Of a DNA stretch of 64,000 bases, positions 1 through 8,699 are shown one piece after another. Below the pieces are notes generated by a model, which did no database searches, was not told the origin of the DNA, and was given only the letters and a program-made list of their open reading frames with translations. How positions within the stretch are numbered: position 1 is the stretch's first letter; the number at the start of each line of letters is the position of its first letter. Made by a program: the position numbers and the translations under genes. The stretch comes from CAWHXG01 sp963833235 (GTDB taxonomy: Bacteria; Pseudomonadota; Alphaproteobacteria; Rhodobacterales; Rhodobacteraceae), in the NCBI GenBank assembly GCA_963833235.1, contig CAWHXG010000005.1:1-64000 (forward strand). The letters run 5' to 3'.

Positions 1-2
1 TT

Positions 3-283
3 TATGTTGACCCTGGATCATGTCGTATCCTGGGCGAGGGGTTGCGGTGGCGGCGCGCGATCAGGGGGGCATGATCCAGGCGGTCGAACGGGTCGCGCGA
101 CCCCTTCGCGCTCGGCGTCCAGTGGCATCCCGAGCATCTGTTCTACGCCCGCCGACAGCGCGCGATCTTCCGGGCGCTGGTACGCGCCGCGCAGGCGTAC
201 CGCGAGCGCCGGGGCCAGCCGAGGCGGTCGATACCGGCATCGTCGAGGATCCCGATCCGCCCGCCGCTTCGGGCACGGTCTGA
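3..283 (+). pseudogene. C-terminal part of a class-I glutamine amidotransferase (PuuD/gamma-glutamyl hydrolase type), frameshifted
   Basis: The 3' end of a gene that begins before the window. Read piecewise it gives ILGEGLR, then AARDQGGMIQAVE, then GVQWHPEHLFY, followed by a helical tail. GVQWHPE is the His-Glu motif that completes the Cys-His-Glu triad of class-I amidotransferases, and the GLR..A.D..G.IQA run before it fits the PuuD-like peptidase C26 family, which hydrolyses gamma-glutamyl amides such as gamma-glutamyl-GABA. The pieces lie in different frames: shifts fall near 50, near 103 and near 215, and the last piece ends at TGA 281-283. The conserved residues are undamaged, so sequence error is more likely than decay. 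The catalytic Cys lies outside the window. Confidence 0.6.
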
Positions 284-376
284 TCCGGGGCGGCGCGCCT
301 GCGGCGGAGTTGCGCGCTTGGGAACCGCAGCGACGACAGGCGGTTGTGGCAGCATCCCAACCGAGGAACCACACCC

Positions 377-553
377 ATGGACGTTTTTGCCCTACTTCCC
401 ATACTTGTCGTCGTCACGCTGCTGGCGGTCGTGCTTTTCGCGCTCTTCAGCAAGAAGAAGGTGGAAGAACGGCGCCATGATCCGGATGCGCCGAAATCCA
501 CCCTGGCCGCCGATGCGCCCAACACCGGTACCGGCGCCGCCCAGGAGGATTAG
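377..553 (+). CDS. Small single-pass membrane protein, 58 aa
   Basis: A 58-residue protein whose first 20-odd residues are hydrophobic (LLPILVVVTLLAVVLFALF). A Lys-rich stop-transfer sequence (SKKKVEERR) and a short polar acidic tail follow. The layout predicts one transmembrane helix with the N-terminus outside and the tail in the cytoplasm. The start at 377 was chosen because a GAGG motif lies just upstream; an ATG 33 bases earlier would add only a polar leader. A strong hairpin at 558-590 follows the stop, which supports a monocistronic unit. I do not recognise the family and assign no function. Confidence 0.6.
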   Translation: MDVFALLPILVVVTLLAVVLFALFSKKKVEERRHDPDAPKSTLAADAPNTGTGAAQED

Positions 554-557
554 GGCG

Positions 558-590
558 GTTCGGCCGCGGGCGGGACGCCCTCGGCCGAAC
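558..590 (+). terminator. Hairpin terminator after the small membrane protein
   Basis: GTTCGGCCG (558-566) pairs perfectly with CGGCCGAAC (582-590) and is followed by TTCTCTTATT. It starts five bases after the stop codon at 553. Confidence 0.6.
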
Positions 591-820
591 TTCTCTTATT
601 ATGGTGCAGGAACGGCGCGGATGGGATCTTCCACCGCGCCGTTCGTCTGCCGCAAACGCCTATCGGGTTGGATGGGAGTTCTAGAGAAACTCTGTGGATG
701 CACGCCGCCCCGCTGCGGCGGAAGCCATGTGCGCCGCATGGTCCCCGCCGTCCGTCCATACCCTTGCAGCGCCCGCCTCGGGCCTGACGGATCCGGGGCA
801 TCGTGGCCCCTGCACCGCCG

Positions 821-1615
821 TCAGCCCGCGCCGGGACCGCCGGCGGGCTTCGGCGTGCGGCCGCCGCGCCGCCGTCCGGCAACCATGTTGAGCACCTCGA
901 CGAAGGCGGCGAAGGCCATCGCCGCATAGATGTAGCCCTTGGGCACATGCACGCCGAAGCCGTCGGCGATCAGCACCATGCCGATCATCAGCAGGAACGA
1001 CAGCGCCAGCATCACCACGCTGGGGTTCGCGTTGACGAAGTCCGACACGGGGCCGGCGGCGAAATACATTACCGTCACCGCCACGATGACGGCGGCGAAC
1101 ATGATCGGCAGCTCGTCGGTCATGCCGATGGCCGTCAGGATGCTGTCGACCGAGAAGACGAGGTCGAGCAGGATGATCTGCACGATGGTGGTGCGCAGGT
1201 TCGCCCCCGCTGCCGCGGCAAGGCCGGGCGCCTCGGCGTTGCGCGCGACCTTCTCGTGGATCTCGGTCGTCGATTTCCAGACCAGGAAAAGCCCGCCCGC
1301 GATCAGGATGAGGTCGCGCCAGGAAAAGGCCGTCTCGAAGCTTGGCGCGCCGTGCGGGCCGGGCGCGCCGCTGATCCCAAGATCGAAGAGCGGCGCGGTG
1401 AGCCCGACGATCCAGGCGATCACCGTGAGCATCGCCAGGCGCAGCACCAGCGCGCCCCCGATGCCGATCTGCCGCGCCCGTGGCTGCTGCGCCTCGGGCA
1501 GCTTTCCGGTGACGATGGAGATGAAGATCAGATTGTCGATGCCGAGGATGATCTCCATGGTCACGAGTGCGAGGAAGGCGGCCCAGGCATTGGGCGAGAC
1601 GAGCAGGTCGAGCAT
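821..1615 (-). CDS. TerC family integral membrane protein
   Basis: A 264-residue polytopic membrane protein with about seven hydrophobic segments. It shows the two hallmark TerC acidic motifs: EIILGIDN in the first helix (residues 21-28) and LVFSVDSI near residue 155. Family members are linked to tellurite resistance and to export of manganese or other divalent metals (family knowledge). The C-terminus ends in a short Arg/Gly-rich cytoplasmic tail. The gene stands alone: the glucosylglycerol genes lie upstream in the same orientation but 600 bp of repeat-rich DNA separates them. The metal cannot be told from sequence. The TelA/XpaC tellurite-type cassette at 22-27.5 kb is far away. Confidence 0.85.
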   Translation of the reverse strand: MLDLLVSPNAWAAFLALVTMEIILGIDNLIFISIVTGKLPEAQQPRARQIGIGGALVLRLAMLTVIAWIVGLTAPLFDLGISGAPGPHGAPSFETAFSWRDLILIAGGLFLVWKSTTEIHEKVARNAEAPGLAAAAGANLRTTIVQIILLDLVFSVDSILTAIGMTDELPIMFAAVIVAVTVMYFAAGPVSDFVNANPSVVMLALSFLLMIGMVLIADGFGVHVPKGYIYAAMAFAAFVEVLNMVAGRRRGGRTPKPAGGPGAG

Positions 1616-1990
1616 CGGGTTTCCTCAAGGGGCGGATCGGCGGGCGTTCGGGGCTCAGCGTGCCGGAGCTTGGGATGGTTCCCTCTTCCGTGCCTGGCGG
1701 CTCTGGATCTCTCGCGGCATGCGGCCGGGCACGCCTGGCCGGACCCGCCCCGTCGCCCCCCGCGCCGTGCGCCCTCCCGCGGCCGGGCGCCGCCCGCGCC
1801 GCGCCCACCCGCCCACCCCGCGGCGCGGGCGCCGCCCTTGACGGCGGCGGCAGCGCGATCGCAGCCGGGAGGGTCCGCGGCCGCTGGGATCGCCGACAGG
1901 GGCATGGGCCGCGCGGATCGCGGCAGGATCGCGCGGGCCGCGCGGATCGCGGCAAAATGGTGCGGGTAAGCGGGGCGAGCGCGGCCCGGT
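1616..1990. other. Non-coding GC-rich spacer upstream of the TerC gene
   Basis: No reading frame here has family resemblance. The stretch contains a short duplication: GGGCCGCGCGGATCGCGGCA appears near 1906 and, slightly changed, near 1938. The promoter of the TerC gene should lie at its left edge, but I see no convincing -35/-10 pair. Confidence 0.4.
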
Positions 1991-2170
1991 TAGGCGGACA
2001 GGACGACGGTCAGGCGGCAGGCGCAGCGGTCAGGCGGCAGGCGCGACGGTCAGGCGGCAGGCGCGACGGTCAGGCGCCAGGCGCGACGGTCAGGCGGCAG
2101 GCGCGACGGTCAGGCGGGGGCCGCGACGGTCAGGCGGCAGGCGCAGCGGTCAGGCGGGTGCCGACCGATC
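1991..2170. repeat. Tandem array of a 20-bp unit, eight copies plus a partial ninth
   Basis: The consensus unit is CAGGCGGCAGGCGCGACGGT. Units start at 1991, 2011, 2031, 2051, 2071, 2091, 2111 and 2131, and a degenerate one at 2151. Four are identical or one base from consensus. The unit length is not a multiple of three, so the array is not a coding repeat. It ends about 50 bases from the ggpPS stop codon. Confidence 0.9.
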
Positions 2171-2222
2171 GGGCCCCGCGACGGTTGAGCGGGAACGTCG
2201 GCCGGCTGGGCGGCTGCACCGG

Positions 2223-4523
2223 TCAGGCGGCGCCCTTCTCCTTCTCCTCCGTCTCGACAGGACCGCCCACGGCGGCGAAAAGACGGCCCTGCTCGTCGGC
2301 CCAGGCGCGGATGTCGGAATGCCGGATCGCCTTCTGCAGCGCTTCCATCCGGCCGCGCCGCTCTGCTCCCTCCATGTTCAGCGCCTGCAGGATCGCGCTG
2401 TCCATGCTGCGGTGCGAGAACGGATTGGTCATCACCGCCGAGGAAAGCTCCACCGCGGCGCCCGCGAACTCCGACAGCACCAGCACCCCGTCGCCATCCA
2501 CCCGCGCGGCCACGTATTCCTTGCAGACAAGGTTCATCCCGTCGGCCAAGGGCGTGATCCAGGCCACGTCGGCCACGCGGTAATAGGCCACCAGATCGGT
2601 GAAGGGGATCGCCCGGCTCACCAGCGAGACGGGCTGCCACTCGAAGCTGCCGTAAAGCCCGTTGATCCGCCCGGCGGTCTGCTCCAGCTCTTCCTGGATG
2701 GCCACGTAGGCCGCCATGCTGCGGTTCGCCTGCACCGAGACATGCAGCAGCCGCACCTTGCCGCGCAGGTCGGGATTGGCCTCCAGCAGCCGTTGGAAGC
2801 TTTGCAGCTGCTCGATGCCGCCCTTGGTGTAGTCCGTGCGCCCCACCGAAAGAATAAGCTTCGCCGCGCCCAGCTCCTCGCGGATCGCGGCGGCCTGGCG
2901 CGCGGTCTCCTCGCTGCCGGCCAGGCCCACGATATACTCCACGTCCACCCCCACCGGCGAGGCGCTGACGATCGTCTTGTGGCCGCGGTAGACCATGCCG
3001 TTCGGCATCCGCCGCTCGCTGAGCGCCGTGCCCTCGTGGATGGCACTTGCCGGCACCGCCTCCTCGCCGGTCACCCGCACCTCCAGCAGCGACCGGCAGA
3101 CGCTTACGAAGTTCTCCGCGTAGCGCGGGATGTGGAACCCGACGATGTCGCAGCTCAGCAAGCTCTTCACGATTTCTCCCGCCACGGCAGCACGTTGAAC
3201 ATGTCCGGGGTTCGGGAACGGCGTGTGGTGAAAGAACGGCGATCTTCACATTCGGTTTGAGCTGCCGCAGATAGCCCGGCACCAACCACAGGTTGTAGTC
3301 GTGAATCCACACGACGGCATCGTCGCTGGCCTCCGCCGCGGCGGCCTCCGCGAAGGCCCAGTTGACCTGCCGGAAGGTCGGCCAGTCCACGGGATCATAG
3401 TTATAGCGCTCCTTGAACCCGTGCAGGATCGGCCAGAACGCCTCCTTGGACGAGACATGGTAGAAGCTGCTGACCTGCTCAGGCGTCAGCGGCAGGCGCG
3501 AGACAGAATACTTGCCGTAGCTGTCGTCGATCTCGATCACGACGCTCGAAACCGGGATTAGACGGATCGTCGGCGTATTTCCACGCGACCCAACTGGCTT
3601 TCTCGACCCGACCGAAGAAACTCTTGAGCGTGGGCACGATGCCGTTCGGGCTGGAATTCTCACGCAGCTCGATTTTTCCGTCGACCTCGACCTCTTCGTA
3701 AGGTTGGCGGTGATAGACGATGACCAGATCGGAACTCATGCGGATGTCTCCTTTGGCGTCGGGGTGCAGGTTGAAGGCGGCGATCGCCTCCATGATGCCT
3801 GCCGCACCGATCGCCTTGCATTTGCGGGCCGTGGCGATGTCACGCGTGGCGTCGAGCAGCGGCTGCTCCGCCGCCCCCGACCACCGCGCCGTTCAGACCC
3901 GTGCGAAACATCGACAGATCGTTGAGAGTGTCGCCCGCCACCAGAACGCGGCCGCGCGACATGCCGAAGGCGGTGATGAAGCGTTCCAGCGTCGGCCCCT
4001 TGCTGATGCCGCGCGGCAGCACATCGAAATACTTGTTGTCGGAAATCAGCCAGTCCAGACCCATACCCGTCACCACCTCGCACGCGGCGGCGTCGAATGC
4101 GGCGGGGTCCATGTCGTAGCTGACGCGGTATCGAAATTCGGTCGGTTGCAACGTCAATCCCGGCGCGACCATCCAGCACGCTGCGCACCTGCTCGCCGGC
4201 GTCGCCCCAGCGGGCGGAAATCTCGTGCTCCAGCTCCGGCAGGTTGGTCAGGCTGCGGGTTCCGTCCTCCGCCTGATCGACCCGCGCGACGGTGGTGCCG
4301 ACATCACCGATCACGTAGTCGGGCCAGCGGCACCCACCCGTCGCGAACACAGGCCGTGGATGAACTCGGGGTCGCGCCCCGATACGAAGATCAGGCTGAC
4401 GCTGTCGCGCCGCGCCTCGATCCAATCGTAGAGCGCCGTGCGGTCCGCGTCGGTCCCGCCCAGGAACGTGCCGTCCAGATCGGTGGCCAGTGCGAAGGTC
4501 GCTTTCGAGGGGTTGAGTGTCAT
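2223..4523 (-). pseudogene. ggpPS: Bifunctional glucosylglycerol-phosphate phosphatase/synthase (GgpPS), frameshifted as sequenced
   Basis: An N-terminal HAD phosphatase (4523 to about 3740: ATDLDGTF nucleophile motif, FVSGRD, then ISKGPTLERF and VAGDTLND) runs in frame into a GT20 OtsA-like synthase starting near 3739. The synthase opens with LVIVYHRQPYEE and NSSPNGIVPTLKSFF, the signature of glucosylglycerol-phosphate synthases; later blocks are HDYNLWLVPGYLRQL, VGRTDYTKGG and ADGMNLVCKE. Known GgpPS fusions join ADP- or NDP-glucose to glycerol-3-phosphate and dephosphorylate the product to the osmolyte glucosylglycerol. The gene begins at an ATGA overlap with gpsA, which would supply glycerol-3-phosphate. 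Frame breaks fall near 4335, 4165, 3870, 3555 and 3190-3235, both gains and losses of a base, with motifs intact on each side. Trehalose-phosphate synthase is the alternative, less likely given the N-terminal block. Confidence 0.8.
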
Positions 4524-5662
4524 GGGCGCTGCCCTCCATATCGGGTGTGGGCCGCATCGCTGGCCGGGTGGGGAAGTGTCGACGTCGAGGCCGCGCGGCT
4601 CCGCCTCGATGGGCGCGCTCCAGTAGTCGGCGAAAGGCGTCGCCGACCCCGCGACCCTCGGTGACGACGGCCGGACCATCTCGCAGATCGGCATGTGCAG
4701 CCACGCGGGCGCGCCAGATCGGTGACGGTCACGGCATTGGTGCGCCCTTCGACGACCACCGGGCGACCCTCGAACACGTCCGCCTCCGCGATGCCCTGCC
4801 CGCGCTGGGTACCTAGGAAAAGTTGCGCGACTTGGCGAGGAGCAGGTCAGCATCAGGTCGCCGATCCCGCTCAGCCCGGTGACCGTCTCACGCAGGCCGC
4901 CCATCGCGACGGCCAGCTCCTTGATCTCCGCCAGTCCGCGGGTGATCAGGGCCGCGCGCAGGTTCTCGCCGTAAGCCCGCGCCGTGTAAGCATTCCGCAG
5001 GCGATGGCGATCACGTTCTTCATGGCGCCGCCGATCTCCACCCCCGTCAGGTCGTTGGAGATATAGGGGCGGAAGTCTTCCGACCCCATCGCCAGGGCCA
5101 CCCGGGTCGCGGCGCTGTCACCGGGGTGCAGGCGGTCCTGGTAGGTGAAGGGAAACGCCACCGTCGCCGCGGTCAGAAAGCCGCGCGCGGCCTCCACGGC
5201 GAAGGTCGGACCGCTCAGCGCGCCCACCGGATGCCCCGGCAGCTCCTGCTCCGCCACCTGGCTCATCAGCAGGCCCGTGCCGGTCTCGATCCCCTTGCAG
5301 CACAGCGCGATCGGCACGCCCGGCGGCAAGTGCGGGCGGAGCGCCGCGCAGATCTCGCGCAGGGTGCGCGAGGGGGTCACGATCAGGATGGCGCCCGCGT
5401 CCTTGCAGGCGGCGCCCAGGTCGACGGTCGCGCCGATCCTTTCGGGCAGCGCGACGCCGGGCAGATAGCCCTCGTTGGTATGGCGCTGCGCGATCTCTTC
5501 GATGACCGCCGGGTCCCGGCCCCAGATGGTCACGTCGCGCCCGGCGCGCGCCGCGACGCAGGCCAGCGCCGTGCCCCAGGCGCCGGAACCGATGACGGCG
5601 ATCCGCGTGATCCGGTCTCCCTTCGCGGCCGCCAGTTCCGAGGTGCTCAGTTCGCGTGCCAT
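4520..5662 (-). pseudogene. gpsA: NAD(P)-dependent glycerol-3-phosphate dehydrogenase, frameshifted as sequenced
   Basis: The enzyme reduces dihydroxyacetone phosphate to sn-glycerol-3-phosphate. Seen: the nucleotide-binding loop VIGSGAWGTALA near residue 20, then CCKGIE, ALSGPTFA and the substrate-site segment GGAMKNVIAIACG. The start at 5662 follows from the family N-terminus. The first about 215 codons are intact; then the frame breaks near 4990, 4830, 4705 and 4640. The continuing pieces are recognisable (YGENLRAALITRGLAE, GLSGIGDLMLTC, VEGRTNAVTV, CEMV). The last frame ends in a TGA that overlaps the ggpPS ATG, so the two were translationally coupled. This copy is probably dedicated to glucosylglycerol synthesis, but it could also be the cell's general gpsA. 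Confidence 0.8.
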
Positions 5663-5706
5663 GGGGCTCCTGTTCGATGGTCCGGGCGCGACGCCCTTGG
5701 CAGGCG

Positions 5707-5766
5707 CCCCGATCTGGTGCGGCCCAGTCTTGTGCAGCCCGGTCTGGTGCGCCCCGATCTGGTGCG
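5707..5766. repeat. Tandem array of a 15-bp unit, four copies, upstream of gpsA
   Basis: Units CCCCGATCTGGTGCG, with substitutions in copies 2 and 3, start at 5707, 5722, 5737 and 5752. The array lies 45 bases upstream of the gpsA start and would fall in its promoter or leader. The rest of the gap to 5959 holds an AT-richer stretch (about 5835-5895) suited to a promoter for the FNT gene. Confidence 0.75.
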
Positions 5767-5959
5767 GCCGTTCGGGGCATCGGCCGGCGGGGGGGCCGCC
5801 TGCGACCGAATCCCGCTGCCGTCGCGGCACGGATTTCCTTACGTTATCTCTTCGTCGCGTATCAGGTTTGCAATGCCTTGACCTTAGAAATATGGCGGCT
5901 GTGTGAACGCGTCGCGGGCAGGGCCCCGCAGCGGCGCCCCTACCCGGAGAGACCGAGCC

Positions 5960-6802
5960 ATGACGTCGTCCGACCCGCTGCACCAGGGCACCGAAGCCGA
6001 GAAGGTCATCGAGGACGAGCACAAGAGCGTTCGGAAGGCGACCAAGCTGAATTCCCGGCTGATCTACGAGGTCGTGCGCCGCGACGGCGAGGACGAGCTG
6101 CGCCGGCCGCTGGGCTCGCTCATCTTCTCGGGCTTCGCCGCCGGCATCTTCATCGCCATGTCGATCCTCGGCGAGTCCATCCTGCGCCGCTCGCTGCCCG
6201 ATGCGCCGTGGCGGCATCTGGTCGAGAATCTCGGCTATTCCATGGGCTTCCTCATCGTCATCCTGGGGCGGATGCAGCTCTTCACCGAGAACACCATCAC
6301 GACGGTGCTGCCGCTGGTCGCGCGCCCCCGCTGGGACGTGGTGCGCCAGGTCGCCCGGCTCTGGTGCGTCGTGCTGGCGGCCAACGTCGTCGGCGCCTTC
6401 GTCGCGGCGCTCTGGATCGCCCATGTGCCCGCGCTGCCGCCGGAGCTGCGCCCCATCGTCGACGATCTCGCCCATCACGCGGTGGTGATGCCGCCGGAGA
6501 CGGCCTTCTTCCGGGCGATCCCGGCGGGCCTGCTCATCGCCGCGCTGGTCTGGATGATGCCGCAGGCTGGCAGCGAGAAGCTGGTGCTGATCATCATCGT
6601 CACCTGGCTGATCGCCGCGGGCGACTTCGCCCACATCGTCGCGGGCTCGGTCGAGATGGCGTTCCTGATGGTCACGGGCCAGCTGGGGCCGGTGGAGGGC
6701 GTGGCGGGATGGTTCCTGCCGGTGCTCGCCGGCAACGTCTTCGGCGGCACGGCGATCTTCGCGCTGCTCGCCTGGGGGCAGGTCCGTCAGGAGGTGAGCT
6801 AG
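5960..6802 (+). CDS. Formate/nitrite transporter (FNT) family channel, YfdC-like
   Basis: A 280-residue protein: a charged N-terminal cytoplasmic region of about 60 residues (KVIEDEHKSVRKATKL) followed by six hydrophobic helices. The pattern SGFAAGIFIAMS in helix 1, GRMQLFTENTIT in the re-entrant loop and GNVFGGTAIF near the end match the FNT fold, pentameric channels for small monovalent anions. The N-terminal extension is typical of the YfdC branch, whose substrate is not settled, so a formate or nitrite label would be a guess. The start at 5960 is preceded by GGAGAG eight bases upstream; an earlier in-frame ATG at 5903 lacks such a site. It appears monocistronic. Confidence 0.85.
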   Translation: MTSSDPLHQGTEAEKVIEDEHKSVRKATKLNSRLIYEVVRRDGEDELRRPLGSLIFSGFAAGIFIAMSILGESILRRSLPDAPWRHLVENLGYSMGFLIVILGRMQLFTENTITTVLPLVARPRWDVVRQVARLWCVVLAANVVGAFVAALWIAHVPALPPELRPIVDDLAHHAVVMPPETAFFRAIPAGLLIAALVWMMPQAGSEKLVLIIIVTWLIAAGDFAHIVAGSVEMAFLMVTGQLGPVEGVAGWFLPVLAGNVFGGTAIFALLAWGQVRQEVS

Positions 6803-7057
6803 CCGCGCGTTCCGCGTTGGTGGCTCGTCCCGTTCGGGGCCGGGCGGCAACCGCCAGACCCCAGCCGAGCCACCCAAGCGTTGCGGACTTCCCACCACGA
6901 TGCTCGCGACCATGGTTGAAGACCCATCGCCGCGCCTGGTCGAAGGGTGCGCCCGCCGGATGGCGCCCTGCCACTCGCCACGACCGGACGACCTCCGCAC
7001 GGCGGCGCGACCGATCGGACCCTGACTGTCAGGCGCGGGCAATCCGGCCCCCGCCAC

Positions 7058-7192
7058 GCGATGCCGGCGAGCGACCCCCCCCCCGCGACGCCGGCGAGCG
7101 ACCCCCGCCGCGCGACGCCGGCAACCGACCCCCACCGCCTCGCTCCGGCAACCGACCCCTCCCATGCGGCGGCGGCAATCCAACCCCGCCGC
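7058..7192. repeat. Tandem array of a 27-bp unit, five copies, in the FNT-dehydrogenase gap
   Basis: Units start at 7058, 7085, 7112, 7139 and 7166. The core is GCGACGCCGGC(G/A)A(G/C)CGACC followed by a C-rich tail. Copies 1-3 are close, 4 and 5 are degenerate. The rest of the 6803-7269 gap shows no gene; the array ends about 75 bases before the dehydrogenase start. Confidence 0.75.
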
Positions 7193-7269
7193 GCGGCGCT
7201 GGCATCGCGCGCGCCGCCGGGCTACCCCTTGGCCTCGCCACGTCGCGATGCAAGCCCAGGAGCGGCCGG

Positions 7270-8343
7270 ATGTTCGAGCTTCCCGATTTCGACGCCCACG
7301 AGCGGGTCGGCCTGTTCCATGATCCGGCCACCGGCCTGCGCGCCATCATCGCGATCCACTCCACGGCGCTCGGCCCCGCGGCGGGCGGCTGCCGTCTCTG
7401 GCGCTACCCGGGTACAGCCCAGGCCCTCACCGACGCGCTGCGCCTGTCGCGCGGCATGAGCTACAAGAACGCCATGGCGGGCCTGGCGCTTGGCGGCGGC
7501 AAGGCGGTGCTGCTCGGGCCGCTGCCGCACGAGGGGGGGCCGGGCGCCCGCGAGGCGGCGTTCCACGCCTTCGGCGACATGGTCGACAGCCTCGGCGGCA
7601 GCTACGTCACGGCCGAGGACGTGGGCGTCTCGGTCGAGGACATGCGCGCGGTCGCGGGCCGGACGCAGTTCGTCTCGGGCCTGCCGACCGACGCGGGCGA
7701 TGCCGCCGCCGTGGGCGGCGACCCCTCGCCCTTCACCGCCCGCGGAACCCTGCGCGGGATCGAGGCGGTCGCCCGCCACCGGCTCGGCCGGTCGAGCCTC
7801 GACGGCCTGCGGATCTCCGTCCAGGGCCTCGGCCACGTGGGCGGCCACCTCTGCGCATTGCTGGCCGAGGCGGGGGCCGTGCTGACCGTCGCCGATACCG
7901 ATCACGCCCGGGCCGCGGCGGTGGCGGCGGCCACACATGCGGAGGCCGTCGCCCCGGGCGAGATCCTCGCCCGGTCGGTCGACATCTTCGCCCCCTGCGC
8001 CATGGGCGCGGTGGTGACCCAGGACGTGGCGCACGGCATCGAGGTGGCGGCGATCTGCGGCGCGGCCAACAACCAGCTCGCCACCCCCCGGGCCGGCGCG
8101 ATCCTGGCCGAGCGCGGCATCGCCTACGCGCCCGACTACGTGGTCAATGCCGGCGGGATCATCGCCATCGCCGCGGAGTATCTCGGCGGCCAGTCCCGCG
8201 CGGAGGTCCTGGCGCAGGTCGACGCCATCGGCCCGCGGATCTCCGGCCTGCTGGAACGCGCGGCCGAGGCCGGCCTCCCTCCGGGGCGGCTCGCCGACAC
8301 CCTGGCGCAAGAGCGGATCGCGGCCGGCCGGCGCGCGGATTAG
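7270..8343 (+). CDS. Leu/Val/Phe-type amino acid dehydrogenase (Glu/Leu/Phe/Val dehydrogenase family)
   Basis: A 357-residue enzyme that oxidatively deaminates a branched-chain or aromatic amino acid with NAD+. The substrate loop shows RGMSYKNA (Lys66) and LALGGGKAVL (Lys78), matching the two catalytic lysines of Bacillus leucine dehydrogenase. The C-terminal Rossmann domain carries the dinucleotide loop GLGHVGGHLC near residue 185, then CGAANNQL and YVVNAGGII. AGGAG lies eight to nine bases upstream of the ATG. The length suits leucine or valine dehydrogenase rather than glutamate dehydrogenase. The exact amino acid cannot be fixed. It stands alone, and a terminator-like element follows it. 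Confidence 0.88.
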   Translation: MFELPDFDAHERVGLFHDPATGLRAIIAIHSTALGPAAGGCRLWRYPGTAQALTDALRLSRGMSYKNAMAGLALGGGKAVLLGPLPHEGGPGAREAAFHAFGDMVDSLGGSYVTAEDVGVSVEDMRAVAGRTQFVSGLPTDAGDAAAVGGDPSPFTARGTLRGIEAVARHRLGRSSLDGLRISVQGLGHVGGHLCALLAEAGAVLTVADTDHARAAAVAAATHAEAVAPGEILARSVDIFAPCAMGAVVTQDVAHGIEVAAICGAANNQLATPRAGAILAERGIAYAPDYVVNAGGIIAIAAEYLGGQSRAEVLAQVDAIGPRISGLLERAAEAGLPPGRLADTLAQERIAAGRRAD

Positions 8344-8375
8344 CCGGGCGGCGGCGCGCGCCGCAGGCCGGGGCA

Positions 8376-8449
8376 GGGGGGGCTGCCTGCCCCCCCTTGC
8401 CGCACTGAGGCGCGGCAATTCCCCCCCGGGGATACTTGAAAGGCAAAGA
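8376..8449 (+). repeat. Dispersed intergenic hairpin element, copy A
   Basis: Begins with the hairpin GGGGGGC-TGCCT-GCCCCCC (8377-8395) and runs through AATTCCCCCCCGGGGATA to GGCAAAGA. It matches copy B at 14415-14489 closely. It starts 33 bases after the dehydrogenase stop and probably serves as its terminator. The remainder of the 8344-8699 gap holds no gene. Confidence 0.75.
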
Positions 8450-8587
8450 CCGGCCGCAGGCGCAAGCCGGCACTCCCGCCTCAGGTTCGGGATGCGGGGC
8501 ACGCCGGCAAAGTGGCAGGGGGGGCGAGCGCATGCCCCATGACCGCGAGCCGACCGCCATCGCCTCCGGACCCGGACCCGTACCCGG

Positions 8588-8671
8588 CATTAACCTTAAC
8601 GCGCGCCTTCGATATTCCAGCAATATCCTCGGGGGGCGGCCCGGCTCGGGCCGGGGGGCAGACAGCCCCCC
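8588..8671 (-). repeat. Dispersed intergenic hairpin element, copy C (opposite orientation)
   Basis: Starts at ATTAACCTTAACGC, continues with CGATATTCC and AATATCCTCGGGGGG, then GGCCCGGCTCGGGCC, and ends in the hairpin GGGGGGC-AGACA-GCCCCCC (8653-8671). It matches copy D at 14809-14893 nearly base for base. It lies 29 bases from the stop of the minus-strand permease gene, as a terminator for that gene would. Confidence 0.75.
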
Positions 8672-8699
8672 TCCCGTCGCCTCCCACCCGCACCACCGC

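Noticed and set aside
2223..3739. Plain OtsA trehalose-6-phosphate synthase
   Set aside because: The N-terminal HAD fusion, the NSSPNGIVPTLKSFF block and the coupled gpsA favour the glucosylglycerol enzyme.
2223..5662. Programmed frameshifting in gpsA and ggpPS
   Set aside because: There are too many breaks, at unrelated sequences, with both gains and losses; no slippery heptamer with a following structure recurs.
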